Source: Perkinsus olseni (taxonomy: Eukaryota > Perkinsozoa > Perkinsida). From it: DNA of 39,984 nt. The notes under the pieces are model-generated. The model was not told the DNA's origin, did not search any database, and saw only the letters and a list, made by a program, of their open reading frames with translations. The first letter of the stretch is position 1, and the number at the start of each line of letters is the position of its first letter. The stretch covers positions 1 to 39,984 of the forward strand of contig JABANN010000317.1 of assembly GCA_013115125.1 (NCBI GenBank), given 5' to 3'. Shown here piece after piece: positions 1 through 11,459 of the stretch. A program made the translations under genes and the position numbers.

Positions 1-719
1 TTTTATTCTTTTCTGTTTTTGTATACTTATTTGGCCGTCTAGGTTTTGCGGGGAGGAGATGTTGTGGGACGAATTGGTCGACATGCGCCACAATATTCCG
101 TCACGCGCCATAAAACCTTCGGCCTGGAATAAGTAGACAATTTCTGTGACCATTGTGATATGGATACGGTAGCTCAATTTCGCTAAGCTGTGCTGAAGCT
201 ATAGAGTGCTTCATACGTGCTGCATTCGTATAAGTATACGTAGACTATTCGTACGTAATCGACGCTTCTTGTATTCGTACAAGTGCGTATCAAGGTGCAA
301 GGTATTGGTTGCGTTATCTTATCCCTAGTTGGACGGTTATTGTTACACGTAGTCTATACAACCCCGTATACCTTGACACGATAGTAATTCCGTGCAGAGA
401 GGAAGTAGACACCAGATACCAACGCAACACAACCGTCGTAGGTTGTGATGAGATAATCGTAGTGTATATACAATTGTGAGTTATTACGGCAAGAGAGATG
501 AAAGTGAAACGCCGGGCGAGCTGGGAATCTATGCCCGAAGATACTCAGCGAGGCATCTTGCTCACTCGTCAACTCTCAAGTTGGGCCGTGATGTCGTCGA
601 GTTGGTTCACGGAACTCTCCCGCCGCGAAGATGAATGCAGAAGATATACAGTAGAGAGATTGTTAATATCGATCGGCTCTTCTTCATAGATAGATGCCGG
701 TACCAGATAGATCCGTCAT
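1..719. other. no gene recognised
   Basis: AT-rich flank downstream of the retroelement remnant. I see no convincing coding region or tRNA. Short inverted repeats occur near 228-241 (CGTATA, 2-nt spacer, TATACG) and near 270-285 (CTTGTA, 4-nt spacer, TACAAG). No long terminal repeat could be paired with anything at the other end of the remnant. Confidence 0.4.
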
Positions 720-1119
720 CTTAGAGGGGCAAGTAATCAGGAATGATCACTTCCGCCTCGTCCACTGGCAAGTCGGCACTCCTAGTGCTGGGAGGAGTGT
801 CGAGGACGCCCGTAGTCGGAACATAATCAGGCTTGGTGAACACGGGGGGCCACGGGATTTGTTGATCAACAGCCGGTCCCTGAGATGCCGGTAGCGATGG
901 CGGCCAGCGTGGAACAGTTGGTGACCGAGAGGTCGCTTTACAAGTCGCAGTAAGCCCCGCGGGTACTGGCTGAGTCGCATCCTTGGAGGTCACAGTGGGC
1001 CTCGAGGTCGATGATGTCTGAGGGGGCGCCCTTGGGCCTGCTGGTCCTACGGAAACCGACAGAGGTGGAGGCCAGCGTGGAGGAGTAGGTGGCCGAGGAA
1101 CCGCATCAATAGTCGAAGT

Positions 1120-1390
1120 AGTCCTCACGGGTAATGGCTGAGTGATCACCTTAGGAGTCACAGTAGGCCTCGCGGTTGATGGCTGAATGACCGCCTTAGG
1201 AATCACAGTGGGCCTCGCGGTTGATGGCTGAATGACCGCCTTGGGAGTCACAGTGGGCCTCGCGGTTGATGGCTGAATGACCGCCTTGGGAGTCACAGTG
1301 GGCCTCGCGGTTGATGGCTGAATGATCGCCTTGGGAGTCACAGTGGGCCTCGAAAGAGACTGAGATACCGCCTTAGGCACCGCAGGAGGC
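1120..1390. repeat. 45-bp coding minisatellite in Pro-rich tail
   Basis: A 45-bp unit beginning ggcctcgcggttgatgg recurs at 1211, 1256 and 1301, with more diverged units on both sides (about 1165 and from 1346 on). Read on the minus strand each unit encodes 15 residues of the type RPTVTPKAVIQPSTA. The middle units are almost identical, which points to recent unequal exchange within an otherwise old element. It lies in the low-complexity tail after the integrase portion of the retroelement remnant. Confidence 0.85.
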
Positions 1391-2440
1391 GTCACGGGTG
1401 ATGACGCGGTGGACGCCTTAGGAGCCACAGGAGGTCCTGAAGACGACCGGGAGACCGCTTTAGAAGCCGCAGTAGAACTCGGAAGCGATGGTCGGGAGGC
1501 CGCTTGAGTAGATCCGGGTGTCGGGGATGATGTGGCATTTACGGCGCTGCTATTTGAGACCAAGGGCGGCCATGTCGGGAGAACCTGCGGAGGTGGCGGC
1601 AGCACAGTGATGGGGGGGAGACTATCCAGACTCCATGGACAGGGCGGTGATATAGGCTCTGCGTCGACGAACTCATTGTCGGGCACTTTCACCAGATTTC
1701 CCACCCACGCGCGGAACTTGGAGCCGTTGGAACCCGACAGAACAGCCGTTCCCTTGCTCGCCTCGAATGCATCTACCTGGAATGGGCCTTGGACTCTAGA
1801 GGCGAGTTTTGAGGAGGCCGAAGCATTCGTGAGGTGGTAGACCTTGTCTGCAACTTGCAGGTTGCACTCCCGGCCTTGACCAGCTAGAACTCTTGCCCTG
1901 GAGGTTTCTCGATAGCTCGACCAATGCCGGAGGTAGTCGAGTAACTTCAAACGGTAGGATGCTCTTGCCTCATCTCGGACCTTCTTTGCTTCTCCAGGAG
2001 TGGTAAAGGCCGTCATCTTGTTGAGGATGTCGTCGGCCGAAGGGTTCGAGCTGTAATACTCAGACTCCGAGAAGTACGGGAATACCAACATCCTCGGCGA
2101 CAACCAGGTAACTGAACTGTACGGGCTGCCGTTGAGCACATCCACGCACTCCAGAACCAGTGTGTGCCATGGTTTGGACGAACTAGAGCCCTCGCCGTAG
2201 TCGCCGGAATCGTTGATGCAAGAGCGTAGGCAACGAGTCACCTCTCGGTGCCCCCTCTCCCACAAGCAAAGGAGAGGGCTGTACGGAGGAGCAAAGCAAT
2301 GAACAACCCGCCTAGCCTTGCACCACTTTTGAGCGAACGAGGCGCAGAACTTCCCGTCATTATCAGAGAGGACAATAGACGGGGTGATAGAGCTTGAAAA
2401 GGTAGCGTCTAGGCAGTCACAGATAGCCGAGGAGGTAACC

Positions 2441-2448
2441 GGACCTTT
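2441..2448. repeat. target site duplication, left copy
   Basis: GGACCTTT, repeated exactly at 3421-3428 immediately outside the other end of the hAT-like element. Confidence 0.9.
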
Positions 2449-3420
2449 CAGGGTTTGCCCAAACTGGGAAAAACTCTGAGTATTTGCGGGAAAGGGAATT
2501 TCCCGGATATTTCCCTTCCCCAATTCCCGGAAAAACTCCGGCGAGTCTGAAGCAGTGCCGAACGGGCCCCAGCTCCGGTGGGGACTTCCGAGCCGGAACT
2601 TTTGACTTCTATACAAGCTCGGCAATCCCGTCAGCTACCCCGCTTAGCCACCGAGTCGGCCGGACGGCGAAGTTATCGAGAGTTTGTCTGTACGTCACTA
2701 TCGCCAGGAACCACTATATGCCCTGCTAGAGGTGTCGGAAGCGGATATGTACCCTACTGGGCCCCAGTAACTGGGGTAACCCCAGTACCAGGGATCGGAG
2801 TCAACAAACAACCGCGTTCCAGCAATACCTCGGCAGTGCCGACGGCACTGTGCCGTTCGGTACTTCGGCCAGCCTCCAATTTTGACGGGCTGCGAACTCA
2901 GCCAGAATTTTCCTATAGCTCAATAGAGGCTTTCATTATGCATGGCTCGTTAGAGGTGTCAGAATCTGATATGTACCCCAGCTCAAGGGCTCGAAGTCAA
3001 CGAACAACGACGTTCCGGCAACCATTCGAGGAGGACAACGCCATTCAGTACCTCGGTTAGCCACCGTGTCGGGTGGAATGTGAACTCATCGAAAGATTGC
3101 TCATACCTCATCATCATCAGGAAGCAGTGTTCCCGAAGCACTGTACAGCCCGCCAGAGGTGCCAGAAGCGGATGCGTACCGCACTCATTCACGCGCGGTT
3201 GCAACGTATGAGTTCAAACCTAGCACAGCTGTCATATCGCCGCCGGTATCGCCTCACTCTCCATCCATTCTTCCGCCGTGCGTATCTATTGCATAAACAA
3301 ACTGCTTAGCAAGGTCAAACACATCATTTCCCAGGGAAAAACCGGGATTTTTCCCAAGGGAAATATTTCCCGGAAATTCCCTGGGGAAAAATTTCCCATT
3401 TTCCCAGTGGGCAAACCCTG
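2449..3420. mobile_element. non-autonomous hAT-like element with 8-bp TSD
   Basis: A 972-bp insertion. The left end reads CAGGGTTTGCCCA and the right end is its inverse (TGGGCAAACCCTG), followed inward by related CTGGGAAAA and GGGAAATTTCC-type sequence on both sides. The octamer GGACCTTT flanks it at 2441-2448 and 3421-3428. An 8-bp target duplication with CAGGG termini is the known signature of the hAT superfamily. No transposase is encoded; the interior holds three diverged copies of a roughly 200-bp unit. It sits inside the integrase part of an older retroelement, so it is the younger insertion. Each end is rich in GGGAAA/TTTCCC runs that would make long imperfect stems. Confidence 0.85.
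2628..3180. repeat. three diverged internal repeats of the hAT-like element
   Basis: A landmark of the type TAGAGGTGTCGGAAGCGGAT recurs at 2725, 2949 and 3152, each time followed by ATGTACC or GCGTACC. Other shared blocks are GCCACCGAGTCGG / GCCACCGTGTCGG, and GAGTCAACAAACAACCGCG / AAGTCAACGAACAACGACG. Spacing is 224 and 203 bp. This looks like an old tandem array trapped in the element. Confidence 0.7.
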
Positions 3421-3428
3421 GGACCTTT
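3421..3428. repeat. target site duplication, right copy
   Basis: GGACCTTT, identical to 2441-2448, directly abutting the terminal CCCTG of the hAT-like element. Confidence 0.9.
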
Positions 3429-4860
3429 GATGAGACAAGCCTGGATGAACCCGGTAGCAGCGCAGGTTATGAGAAGAATGGCCGTCACATCGCTCCTCGG
3501 GCAACTGCTGCGGTGTGGCTGATCATGTGACTTCAACCCTGGGAGGTAAAGGTCGATGCCCACCACCATGAGAGGCCGTAAGCTCTCTACGTGGCGAGCC
3601 CCGGCCGAGGACCTGAACCTCCTCGTAGCATTGCTACGCAAGCAGGGAAGGCACGTCGACAAGGCACCCCTCACGGACGCCTCCATTCTCTTCCAAAAGT
3701 ACTCCAGAGAGAGCCTCGCCGTTAGTTTCTTCGTCCCCAGATGGTTCCATCTGATGTGCTTGGTGACAACGAGCCTGTAGGCTAAGTTGCGCCCAGCTCC
3801 CGTAGCGACGACCACCCGCTGCCGTACTATGCTACCAGATGGAGACTGCAGGGTAACCCGGTAGAGGCGGTTTCTCTCATCGACTTGGTAGCAGGCAGAA
3901 ACTCGTCGAATCCGCTCAGCAGAGAACGGGGGAGTCACCGAACCGTCTCGGAGGTATGCCGCGATGGCGCCGTAGAACGAGTCTTGAACCACCAAGCGCT
4001 GCAAGTCAGTGTCGAGTCCAGCCTCTTCTTCGGGGGTGAAAATGGGCAGGTTGTCGTCTTGTTGAAGAGGAGTAGGCATCGCACCGGGTCGTATGTCATC
4101 CCGAATGCTGCCTATGAAAGCCGTGGGCGCCTCATCGCTGTCGTCCGCTTCGTCCGAATTGTCGGTCGGGAAATCTTCCGAGAGGTCATCCGGACCGTCG
4201 GGAGGAACATACCGCGATCTTTGGAACGGCTCGTCCAGAAGTAACCCAAGAAGACCGAGCTGGCGCTTGGTGGGGGGGCGAAGGTTGGCAGCGAGAGGCG
4301 TTGTCGGCGAGATTCAGAGCTGAGGGCACATGCAAGACCGTGATGGGGATACAACATCGCCATAGATAATCTCGGATGCGAATCAGCCTATCAAGGTCTC
4401 TCTCGGAGAACTGGTGCTTGCCCTTCTTGCCGATGTATCGAGAGGCCACTTCTTTGCTCTTCCCGGATAGCCATGACAGCCGCTGTATATTGATGAGAGA
4501 GTCACTAAGGATGTAAACCTCAGTGCGGTGTTCCTTGCCGAGCTTCAAGGTTGAACATAGGTAGTAGGCCTCAGCTGCCCCTTGTAGCAGGCCGTGCAAC
4601 TCCTTTCGGGGAATGGTAGCCTCCAGAGATGCAGCTTGCTCAAGGGCTCGGCGGCTGGATGGAAACATCCCCCCCCGAGCCTTGAGCCTCGGACGTGACA
4701 TCGACTGTCTGAGCATCTCGAACGATTTTAAGGTTGCTGGCCACTCCGAGGGCGCTCCCGACTCAGTGAAGGACTTCTGGGCTACTCCGCTAACCGCGTG
4801 CGATGGGAGGGTCCGTGCGAGAACTCAGATTCGCAGCCGAGAACGTGCTCGACGGACTTG

Positions 4861-5426
4861 CGTAATCTTTTTGTAGGTCGGCTATTCCAGTCCATGCTCG
4901 CTCTTCCGGGTATTCTCTGCTATATCCTTTTTTTCCGAATCGGAAGTTCCGATGTAGCACATGCGCGGCGGTCAGACCTCAATCTTCTGTACGTCTGCCA
5001 CGCCACGGCTGACGATTTTCAATCGTTGCCATCGGATTGTCTTCGCGGACATTCTTGGCCCTTAGACAGCGAATACGACCCTCATTGTCCCTTCTCGGCT
5101 GATGCAATAGAGATTACCATCTATGCTGCCGTACGAGTCGCTAGGCCAGGCTCCTTCAGCCATACCTGAGCTGGGAGTGCCGAAACGGTCAATGTCACTA
5201 AGCGAGAGCATTCAAGACACCTTCTGCATCCAACAGATAAGGCCGAGTTCCAAAATCAACATGAACGCTGTTGCGGAAATGCATGATACACACATACCAC
5301 TTCATCCGTGGACATCAGTGACCCCATGTTATCATTGCCCCATCTTCATAACATGCGGGGGCATTCAGAAGAAGAAACTATCGTAGCTCGTCGGTATGGT
5401 AGCAAAAGTGGTAGGAAGCCCACCCA
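4861..5426. other. no gene recognised between retroelement and CDT1-A
   Basis: The RNase H frame stays open up to about 4860 and then ends. No reverse transcriptase motif and no long open frame was found on either strand before the CDT1-A stop codon at 5427. It may be decayed retroelement sequence plus the CDT1-A 3' untranslated region. Confidence 0.4.
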
Positions 5427-7450
5427 CTATCTTGTGGTGGAGGCTGTGTCCACTAGTGGCGTCCGATGCCTTGTATCCCATTCGGCGTATTCAGCCTCCA
5501 GTGCAGCTTTCTCTTCATTAAGCCTCCGACGTACATGCTGGGTCTTGACCGACATGTCCATTTGCAACAGCTCGCTTCTGCTGTCGACCTGCGACTCGAC
5601 GCGTTTCTCTCATTGATGGCTCCAACTCCTGATGCAAGGGTCGGACCTACCTGGCTCCACACTATCTTTATCCAGTCCGGCGCGAATTTGACCATCTGGC
5701 GGAGATAGTCTTCCACGACTCGCCGTCCGAGCGGCCTGAAGCGTATTCCAGCACCAGCGCGCGTCATGAGGTGCCTGCACGAGTAGTGAGGGCGGAGGCC
5801 ACGACGGTGATCCTTTGGCACCCACTCAACGACTTTCAAGAATCGCATTGAGGCATGTTCCCTCATGAAGAACAGCCGCCGGAGCTCAGACACCATCGGG
5901 AACAGAACATCACAGACGCCGAGCTTCCTGAGTGGGATGGAACAACGCCGACGGCCATCATCCGATACTTTTTCCATTTTAAAGCTTCGTTATCGATCCT
6001 AGCTTGCTCGCGGTTTTCAGGTTCTCTCCTCCGGACCTGGTGATCCCACCAGGACAGGTCAACTCAGCCAGGGGACTCACCCTATTCCTCAACTCTTCCC
6101 GACGTTCGGATGGAGTTTGACTATCTGACCGACTCCGTACGTTACCCTGACATGGTGACTCTATCAAGCACACCGTCAGAACATAACACATCTGCTCACA
6201 TCTGGGGTCGGGGACCTGGACGGCGGCGGAGTAATGCGCGTAACGAAAGGAGATGAGGTCAGCTCAAGCTCATTCGGCCGCCTCTTCTTGACTCCTGTCG
6301 CGGCACGAGGGAGAGACGCGAGAATAGCCCGTCCAACTACCAGAAAGCCGTGCATTGGTGGGTGTCTGCGGAGTCGCACGTGGGGTTGGAGCTCTGCAGC
6401 CTCGAAGGGCAGGCGTTGACTTTATCGGAGTGCTAGTCTCCAAGGGGCCGGGGGGTAATGGAGCCTGCGCGGTATAGTTTTGGCTAGGTTTGTGGGCTCC
6501 CTAAGTACCTGGGGAACTGGCTCTGCTTCATCCGCAACAAATTTCTTCGGGTCCTCACAGGATTGTTCCTAAGAAGCACGGCACGACTAAGGGACCATAA
6601 TCGCCTCCGCAAGAGAGTCTCGACCTGACAGCGCGGTAAGTACACACTTGCTTCGCTAAGCGGTCCTTGAGATTCCGGTAGACAATCCCTGCTCTCTTAA
6701 GCGCATCTTCCGCGTCTAGCTGTCTTGTTATGTTGGTGCCTAACACCACGCCGCTTCCACTGACCTTTGCAGCTAACCACTTCCACCAGATGGATCTTTC
6801 TGCACCACGACCAGCCATCTGAGAGGATTGCTTCCGCCAGTTGTTATATCACACTCTTTCTCTCGCCACTCGAGGCCTAGGATTCCACCAGCCGCGAAGA
6901 CAACTTGGAGAAGTCTACCCTGAAGCACTGGTGTCGAAAAATACGCTCCTGACGTAACATTGGTTCTACTTTCTCAAACCGCTTTCCGCTTTGCCGTGCT
7001 ACGCTCGCCTTCAGCTGTGAGTAGTAGGGCACTTGACCTTGTGTTAGAACAGCATCGAGTCTGTCAGGAGGAAAGGCAATCGTACGGTTGTAGCAATTGT
7101 AATCGACGACGGTCGAATTACATTCTGAACTGGTCCAATACAGTTTTGTAGTGGCTAGGCAGTGACTCTTCTACGACAGTATTAGCCTGGAAACCACTTC
7201 AGAGATTCGAAGGCACTCAGAATCTCCACCTCTAATTCATCAGGTAACAGCGGCCCAGTCGCCACCCCGCGAGGGGTGACTGACTGGGTTGATAGTCCAG
7301 AAGCCGGAAGAGGAGCGCATTTCGTACTATACACGACCAACACGGAAAAGCTGCATAAGGGCATCGGGAGAAGACATGACACTCAACACGCAAGTTGCTT
7401 TGGAAATTACCCTGTCCCCCATAACATGCAGCAACATTGGCAGAAGACAT
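5427..7450 (-). CDS. CDT1: CDT1-like replication licensing factor, copy A
   Basis: CDT1 loads the MCM helicase at origins. The exons that agree with copy B are 7122-7186, 6970-7060, 6787-6919, 6648-6739, 6509-6553, 6341-6464, 6200-6294, 6081-6146, 5969-6036, 5826-5927, 5651-5774 and 5427-5588 (stop TAG 5427-5429); all phases agree. An exon ending at 7230 precedes them. The geminin-binding winged-helix region is visible as LPSHYKTVLDQFR, then VPYYSQLKASVARQSGKRF, then LLQVVFAAG. The C-terminal MCM-binding winged helix shows SELRRLFFMREHASMRF and VEDYLRQMVKFAPDWIKI, which match the CDT1 C-terminal fold. A basic, Pro/Thr-rich linker joins the two. The start is unclear; an ATG at 7450 is possible. 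Only about 60 bp separate it from the copy B stop, so the long basic N-terminus of copy B seems absent. Identification rests on remembered family patterns. Confidence 0.7.
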
Positions 7451-7512
7451 CTTGCTTCATTCATAACAGCCGTAGCCTCTTGGTTCAATAGCAAAACTTG
7501 ACAGCCCGCCGA

Positions 7513-10271
7513 CTATCCCCCCGTTGACGGTATGAGCCCTGGCGATGTCGGGAGCTTCGACTGCCACTCAGTATACTGACTGCTCAATGCGTCCCTCTTC
7601 TCCTTAACCTTCCCGAGGACAGCCTTCGTCTTGACCGACATATCCATTTCTAACACCTCAGTTTTGCTATCAATCTGCAGGTAATTGGTTCCCTCCAAGA
7701 GAGGGCGATGTTGCATCACCTTGCTCTGCGCGATCTTGATCCATTCCGGCGCTAGCTCCGCCGTCTGCCGAAGATAATCCTCCATGACCCTAGCCCCAAG
7801 CGGCTTGTAACGCGTTCCACCGCCATTGGCCGACATGAAGTGCCTGGAGGTACAGTGATGGCAGCACGGCGCTGCGGGAGCACTTACTTCACGACGTCTT
7901 GGAAACGCATCGAGGGATGACCTCGCATGAAGAACAGACGGCTCAGCTCGGATACGATTGATGAAAGCAGCTCCAGAAAGTTGAGTTTCCTAAGACGTGA
8001 GTCACTACATCGCCAAGCATCATCCACTACTCCCGCCATTTCAAGTCTTCTTCGTAAATCCTCGCGCTCTCCTTCTCCTTCGCCTCCTTAGCCCGGACCT
8101 GCCGAGCTTTGCACGACAATTCACCCATTTCCACTCACTCTCTCCCTCATCTCCTGCCGCCGCTCAGCTGGTGTCTTACTAGCAGACCTGCTGCGGATGT
8201 TATCTCGCACTGACGGTGTGCGCTGAAATCGTAGTGGCACGACCAAGCGAGGACTTCGAAACTCACAGCCGGCGTCATTGGCTCCGACAGCTGCGGTAGA
8301 ATGACAGGGACGAATGGAGACGCACTCAACTCTAGCTTCTCCCGCCGCCGCGCTCGAACTCCTGAGCTCGGACCGATGCCGTTCAAGTAAAGAGAACGAC
8401 ACCCGGAACTCCACTACCAGAGAGAAGCGAGCTACAGGGCGTCTGAGGCGTAGCATCAGGGCTGGGCGTCCCTCGGCCGCGGAGAACGGGAGTCGAATTA
8501 ATTGGTGCTTCAGTCTCGAAAGGGTTGGGGGCCAATGGAGCCTGGACGGATAGCCTGTGCTTGTTTCAACGAACCTTGTAACTCGCCTGAGGCACTGGGT
8601 CCGCCTCATCAGAGACGAATTTCTTCGGGTCACTACAGCGCCGCTCCTGAGGAAAACACGTCGTCGACGGCTCTAATCCCGCTGAACACTCACCTGCTCT
8701 GCAATAAGGTCTTCGAGCTTGCGCTGAACGAGTTCCGCTCTGCTCAGCGCCTCCTTCGCGTCGAGCCGCTTGGCTAGCACAGTGCCTAACGAAACTTTCG
8801 CTCCGCTGCCTTCTCTAGGGCGCCAACCCCACCAGAAGAGTCCTTCTGTATCACGACTAACCGTCTGAGAGAGCTTGTCCCCATAGAGTCTATGTCGCAT
8901 TCTTTCTCGCGCCACTCGAGGTCAAAGAGGCCATCGGCCGCGAAAACGACTTGCAGCAATCGCCCCTGAACACACATCTCTAGATATCATCCGCAACTCC
9001 CAACTTACCTTCGCAAACCGTTTGCCGCTGGCCCGTTCAACACCAGCCTTGAGCTGCAAGTAGTACGGCACTTGGCTACGCGTGCGGAACAATGAGAGAA
9101 CCTCATCAAGCCTGACCACAGAAAAGTCTGCACCCTTTCGATGCATTGTCAATCTTGAAACTACATTCGGAACTGATCCAGCACCGTCTTATAGTGGCTA
9201 GGCAGGGACCGTTTAACGGCGCTAACCTGAAGAGCCCGTCGCAACCGGAACTCAATACCTTCCCCTTACCGGTGGCGAGGCCTTCTTCAGTTCCTCAGGT
9301 ATTGGCAACTTGGTCCCGGCCCCAATAGTAGCCACATTCGGGGCTGGCAGCTTAGAGCCCTTCGTGTCTGCGATCCGCATACAACGCGACCCGTCACCGC
9401 GGCGGACCCATACGTTACCATCATCCTGCTTCTCTGTGAACTCCTTGAACAGATTCTTCACTGGACCGCGCTCGCTGTGACTCTCTCTTGGCAACGAGTC
9501 GCGCCTGGATACTGTAACATACCACACCTCGGCCGTATCTCCATGAGAAGGGAGGGTAGGGCGTACCCTTTGCCTCCAGTAGAAGGGAGCTCAAGCTGGT
9601 CAACCACTTCTCCCATGCTGATGCGGGTACCACAACCTAAGCGTCATGCCGCGAGTAGATAGGAGCAAAGATCCGGCTACGTACTGCTGCGATTGGTGGC
9701 CAAGGAGCCGCGACCTCTCGTCGAAGGTCGACCCCGAGGTAGAGACTCTCGACGTGAACCGACATGAAGGCCCTGAGATATAAATAGTGAAAACTCCGGG
9801 CGAATAATTTCATCCATGCGCTACGCTCGTATGCTCGACCAACGCGGCTGCAAAGTGAGCCCTCGGATCTCACATGAAAATCGATCTTCTGAGACTCTCC
9901 TGGACGCTTCGGTGTACCCGAATTGTGGCGCTTCGCCGACGGCCGGGAGTTCTTGGGTGTAGATGGCGGCATGCCAGAGCTGCCTGCAACACCGAGTCTC
10001 TGTTACCGGCAGCCCCCTTCTCACTCACTCTCACTGGGACTTCCGAAGAGGTTCTTCCTAGGCGTAGCGCAGGAAGGGTCTGAATCAGGAGAGGTCGATT
10101 CTCGCTTCCGCTTCTGACTAGTAGACCGACCTAGTGAGGTAGAAGATATGAATGAAGGCCACAGAGAGACTTACCCCGAGTGACGGAGGGACTTGCAGCG
10201 TCCTGTTCACTGCGCTTCAACCGGCGTGAAGACCTCGAGCCGCGACTACCCTTTCTCGGTGTGGGGGACAT
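7513..10271 (-). CDS. CDT1: CDT1-like replication licensing factor, copy B
   Basis: Tandem paralogue of copy A, apparently full length. Start ATG at 10269-10271 (MSPTPRKGSRGS). Exons inferred: 10175-10271, 10029-10130, 9874-9983, uncertain exon(s) to about 9616, one ending at 9567, then 9270-9504, 9165-9226, 9009-9111, 8833-8965, 8694-8785, 8587-8622, 8418-8541, 8267-8361, 8139-8222, 8031-8098, 7888-7989, 7720-7843 and 7513-7674 (stop TAG). The N-terminus is basic with SP/TP sites (TPRKGSR, SQKRKRES, TPRKNLF), fitting a CDK-regulated nuclear protein. The geminin-binding domain has LPSHYKTVLDQFRMLDEVL and RSQVPYYLQLKAGVERASG. The C-terminal domain has SELSRLFFMRGHPSMRF and MEDYLRQTAELAPEWIKI. 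The intron at 8542-8586 starts with GC (CAG then GCGAGT). Exons 9874-9567 remain unresolved. Confidence 0.72.
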
Positions 10272-11360
10272 AGTAAACGAACCAAGAAGCAACGATAAGG
10301 AAACAGAATGGAATCACCAAGCAGCACCCCTGAATGCCTGCAGAAAATCGGTTGAGGCCGCTCACTGAGGAAGGTGAATTGACGAACAGCATCACAAAGA
10401 AGGCTCAGCTGAGACTGTCGAGTCCACATCTAACGGGAGCTAGTTAACACTGATACGCAGTGTCGAATACAAGTAGCGTTCACGGGCAGCAAAAGAATCG
10501 TTCATACACAATGATTTAGGCGGCTAGACTACTGTAGCCGAGAGAGAGGCAGATTGAGTGATCATCCAAGTGGAGGCTTCAACTAAGTCGGACTAGAGAA
10601 GCTCCTCTCGGGTGGCAAGGAAGAAGGAAGTGGAGACGATGATAATGAAGGAGTGGAAGACAGCGAGACAGAACGATGAGGCTGGCCCATGCGCGTAGAA
10701 GAGACGAGGAAAATTGACGCTAACGCGCGACTCTCAGGAAACATTATAGAGTCGGCGAGAATGGAAAAGTAAAAATAGCTCGATGATAAGTAAAAAAAGT
10801 AGTTGTCGCAGCAGCAGTGGCGAAAGAACCTAAGTGCGAGCAGCTCTTCGTCCGACATCCGAACCGTTTTCTGAATACCGCGCGCGCCCCAGGTTGTTGT
10901 TGTTGTTGAACTTACTTCGCCGTGGAAAGAGGCCGAATCCATGGAACACCCCTATCATCGAGTAAGGTCATATTGGATAATGGAAAATGTGATCTGATCA
11001 GATCACAGGCACACTCAGGCAAGTTACCTCAAATAAGCATAATCTCTACTCGCCTCAGTCAGCGAGGAGTATCACGGAAATTGCGGCACGCTGTGGGACG
11101 CCTCGGCCTCCTCCTATGCGAGGCAGCCGGAACCTCGGGGAAGCTCCTGGGAGCATTCGGTGCGGCAGGAAGTGTTAAATAAAAGTTGTTGGTGACCACG
11201 TTGCGATCGTCACAATTGCACACTGATGGAGTTGGCGAGCATTGGCCTGAGGAGGTCGAAGGTAAGAGAGCAGGCAGGAATGAGCTAGTTTACATATGTC
11301 GTTAGAAAAGCTTGTCGTGGAGGCGTGATTAAAGGGTGGTAGTGTCTGCGCTGGACGGGA
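10272..11360. other. no gene resolved upstream of CDT1-B
   Basis: A minus-strand frame spans 10583-10942 and contains an ATG followed by SDEELLALRFFRH, but its remainder is low complexity (Ser/Pro, Tyr/Phe runs) and no partner exon was found. It probably includes the CDT1-B promoter region. Nothing else convincing. Confidence 0.35.
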
Positions 11361-11459
11361 AGTGAAGCTAACAGAGGGGCCGCCGAAGTTTGTCTCGCCT
11401 ACCGCGGTCGAGGGCGCCTAAGATATTAATAGGTTCTCCGGAGAGGACATTCGGCGGCA

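Larger units (their letters stand above)
720..4860 (-). mobile_element. LTR-retroelement pol remnant (RNase H, integrase)
   Basis: Fossil retroelement read on the minus strand. At about 4186-4860 there is an RNase H-like segment with IPRKEL, an SDS motif and a VPSALNLADNASR ending, a pattern seen in BEL/Pao and some Ty3-type elements. At about 3429-4079 lies an integrase N-terminal part with an H...H...CxxC zinc-binding pattern (HIRWNHLG ... CLPC). From about 2440 down to 1650 the integrase core and C-terminal portion follow, then a long Pro/Ser/Thr-rich tail to 721. The integrase part is interrupted by a hAT-like insertion (separate entry). Gag, a clear reverse transcriptase and terminal repeats were not found, so the copy is incomplete and old. 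The BEL/Pao versus Ty3 assignment is uncertain. Confidence 0.75.

Noticed and set aside
4093-4323. Plus-strand frames across 3885-4323
   Set aside because: They are antisense to the RNase H and integrase parts of the retroelement remnant and have no motif of their own.
8121-8633. Single 170-codon minus-strand frame
   Set aside because: It mixes frames across several CDT1-B exons and introns; comparison with copy A shows the true reading is spliced.
9614-9616. ATG at 9616 as the CDT1-B start (MGEVVDQLELPS)
   Set aside because: Three upstream exons from 10271 with matching phases encode a basic TP/SP-rich N-terminus typical of the protein, so this ATG is probably internal.
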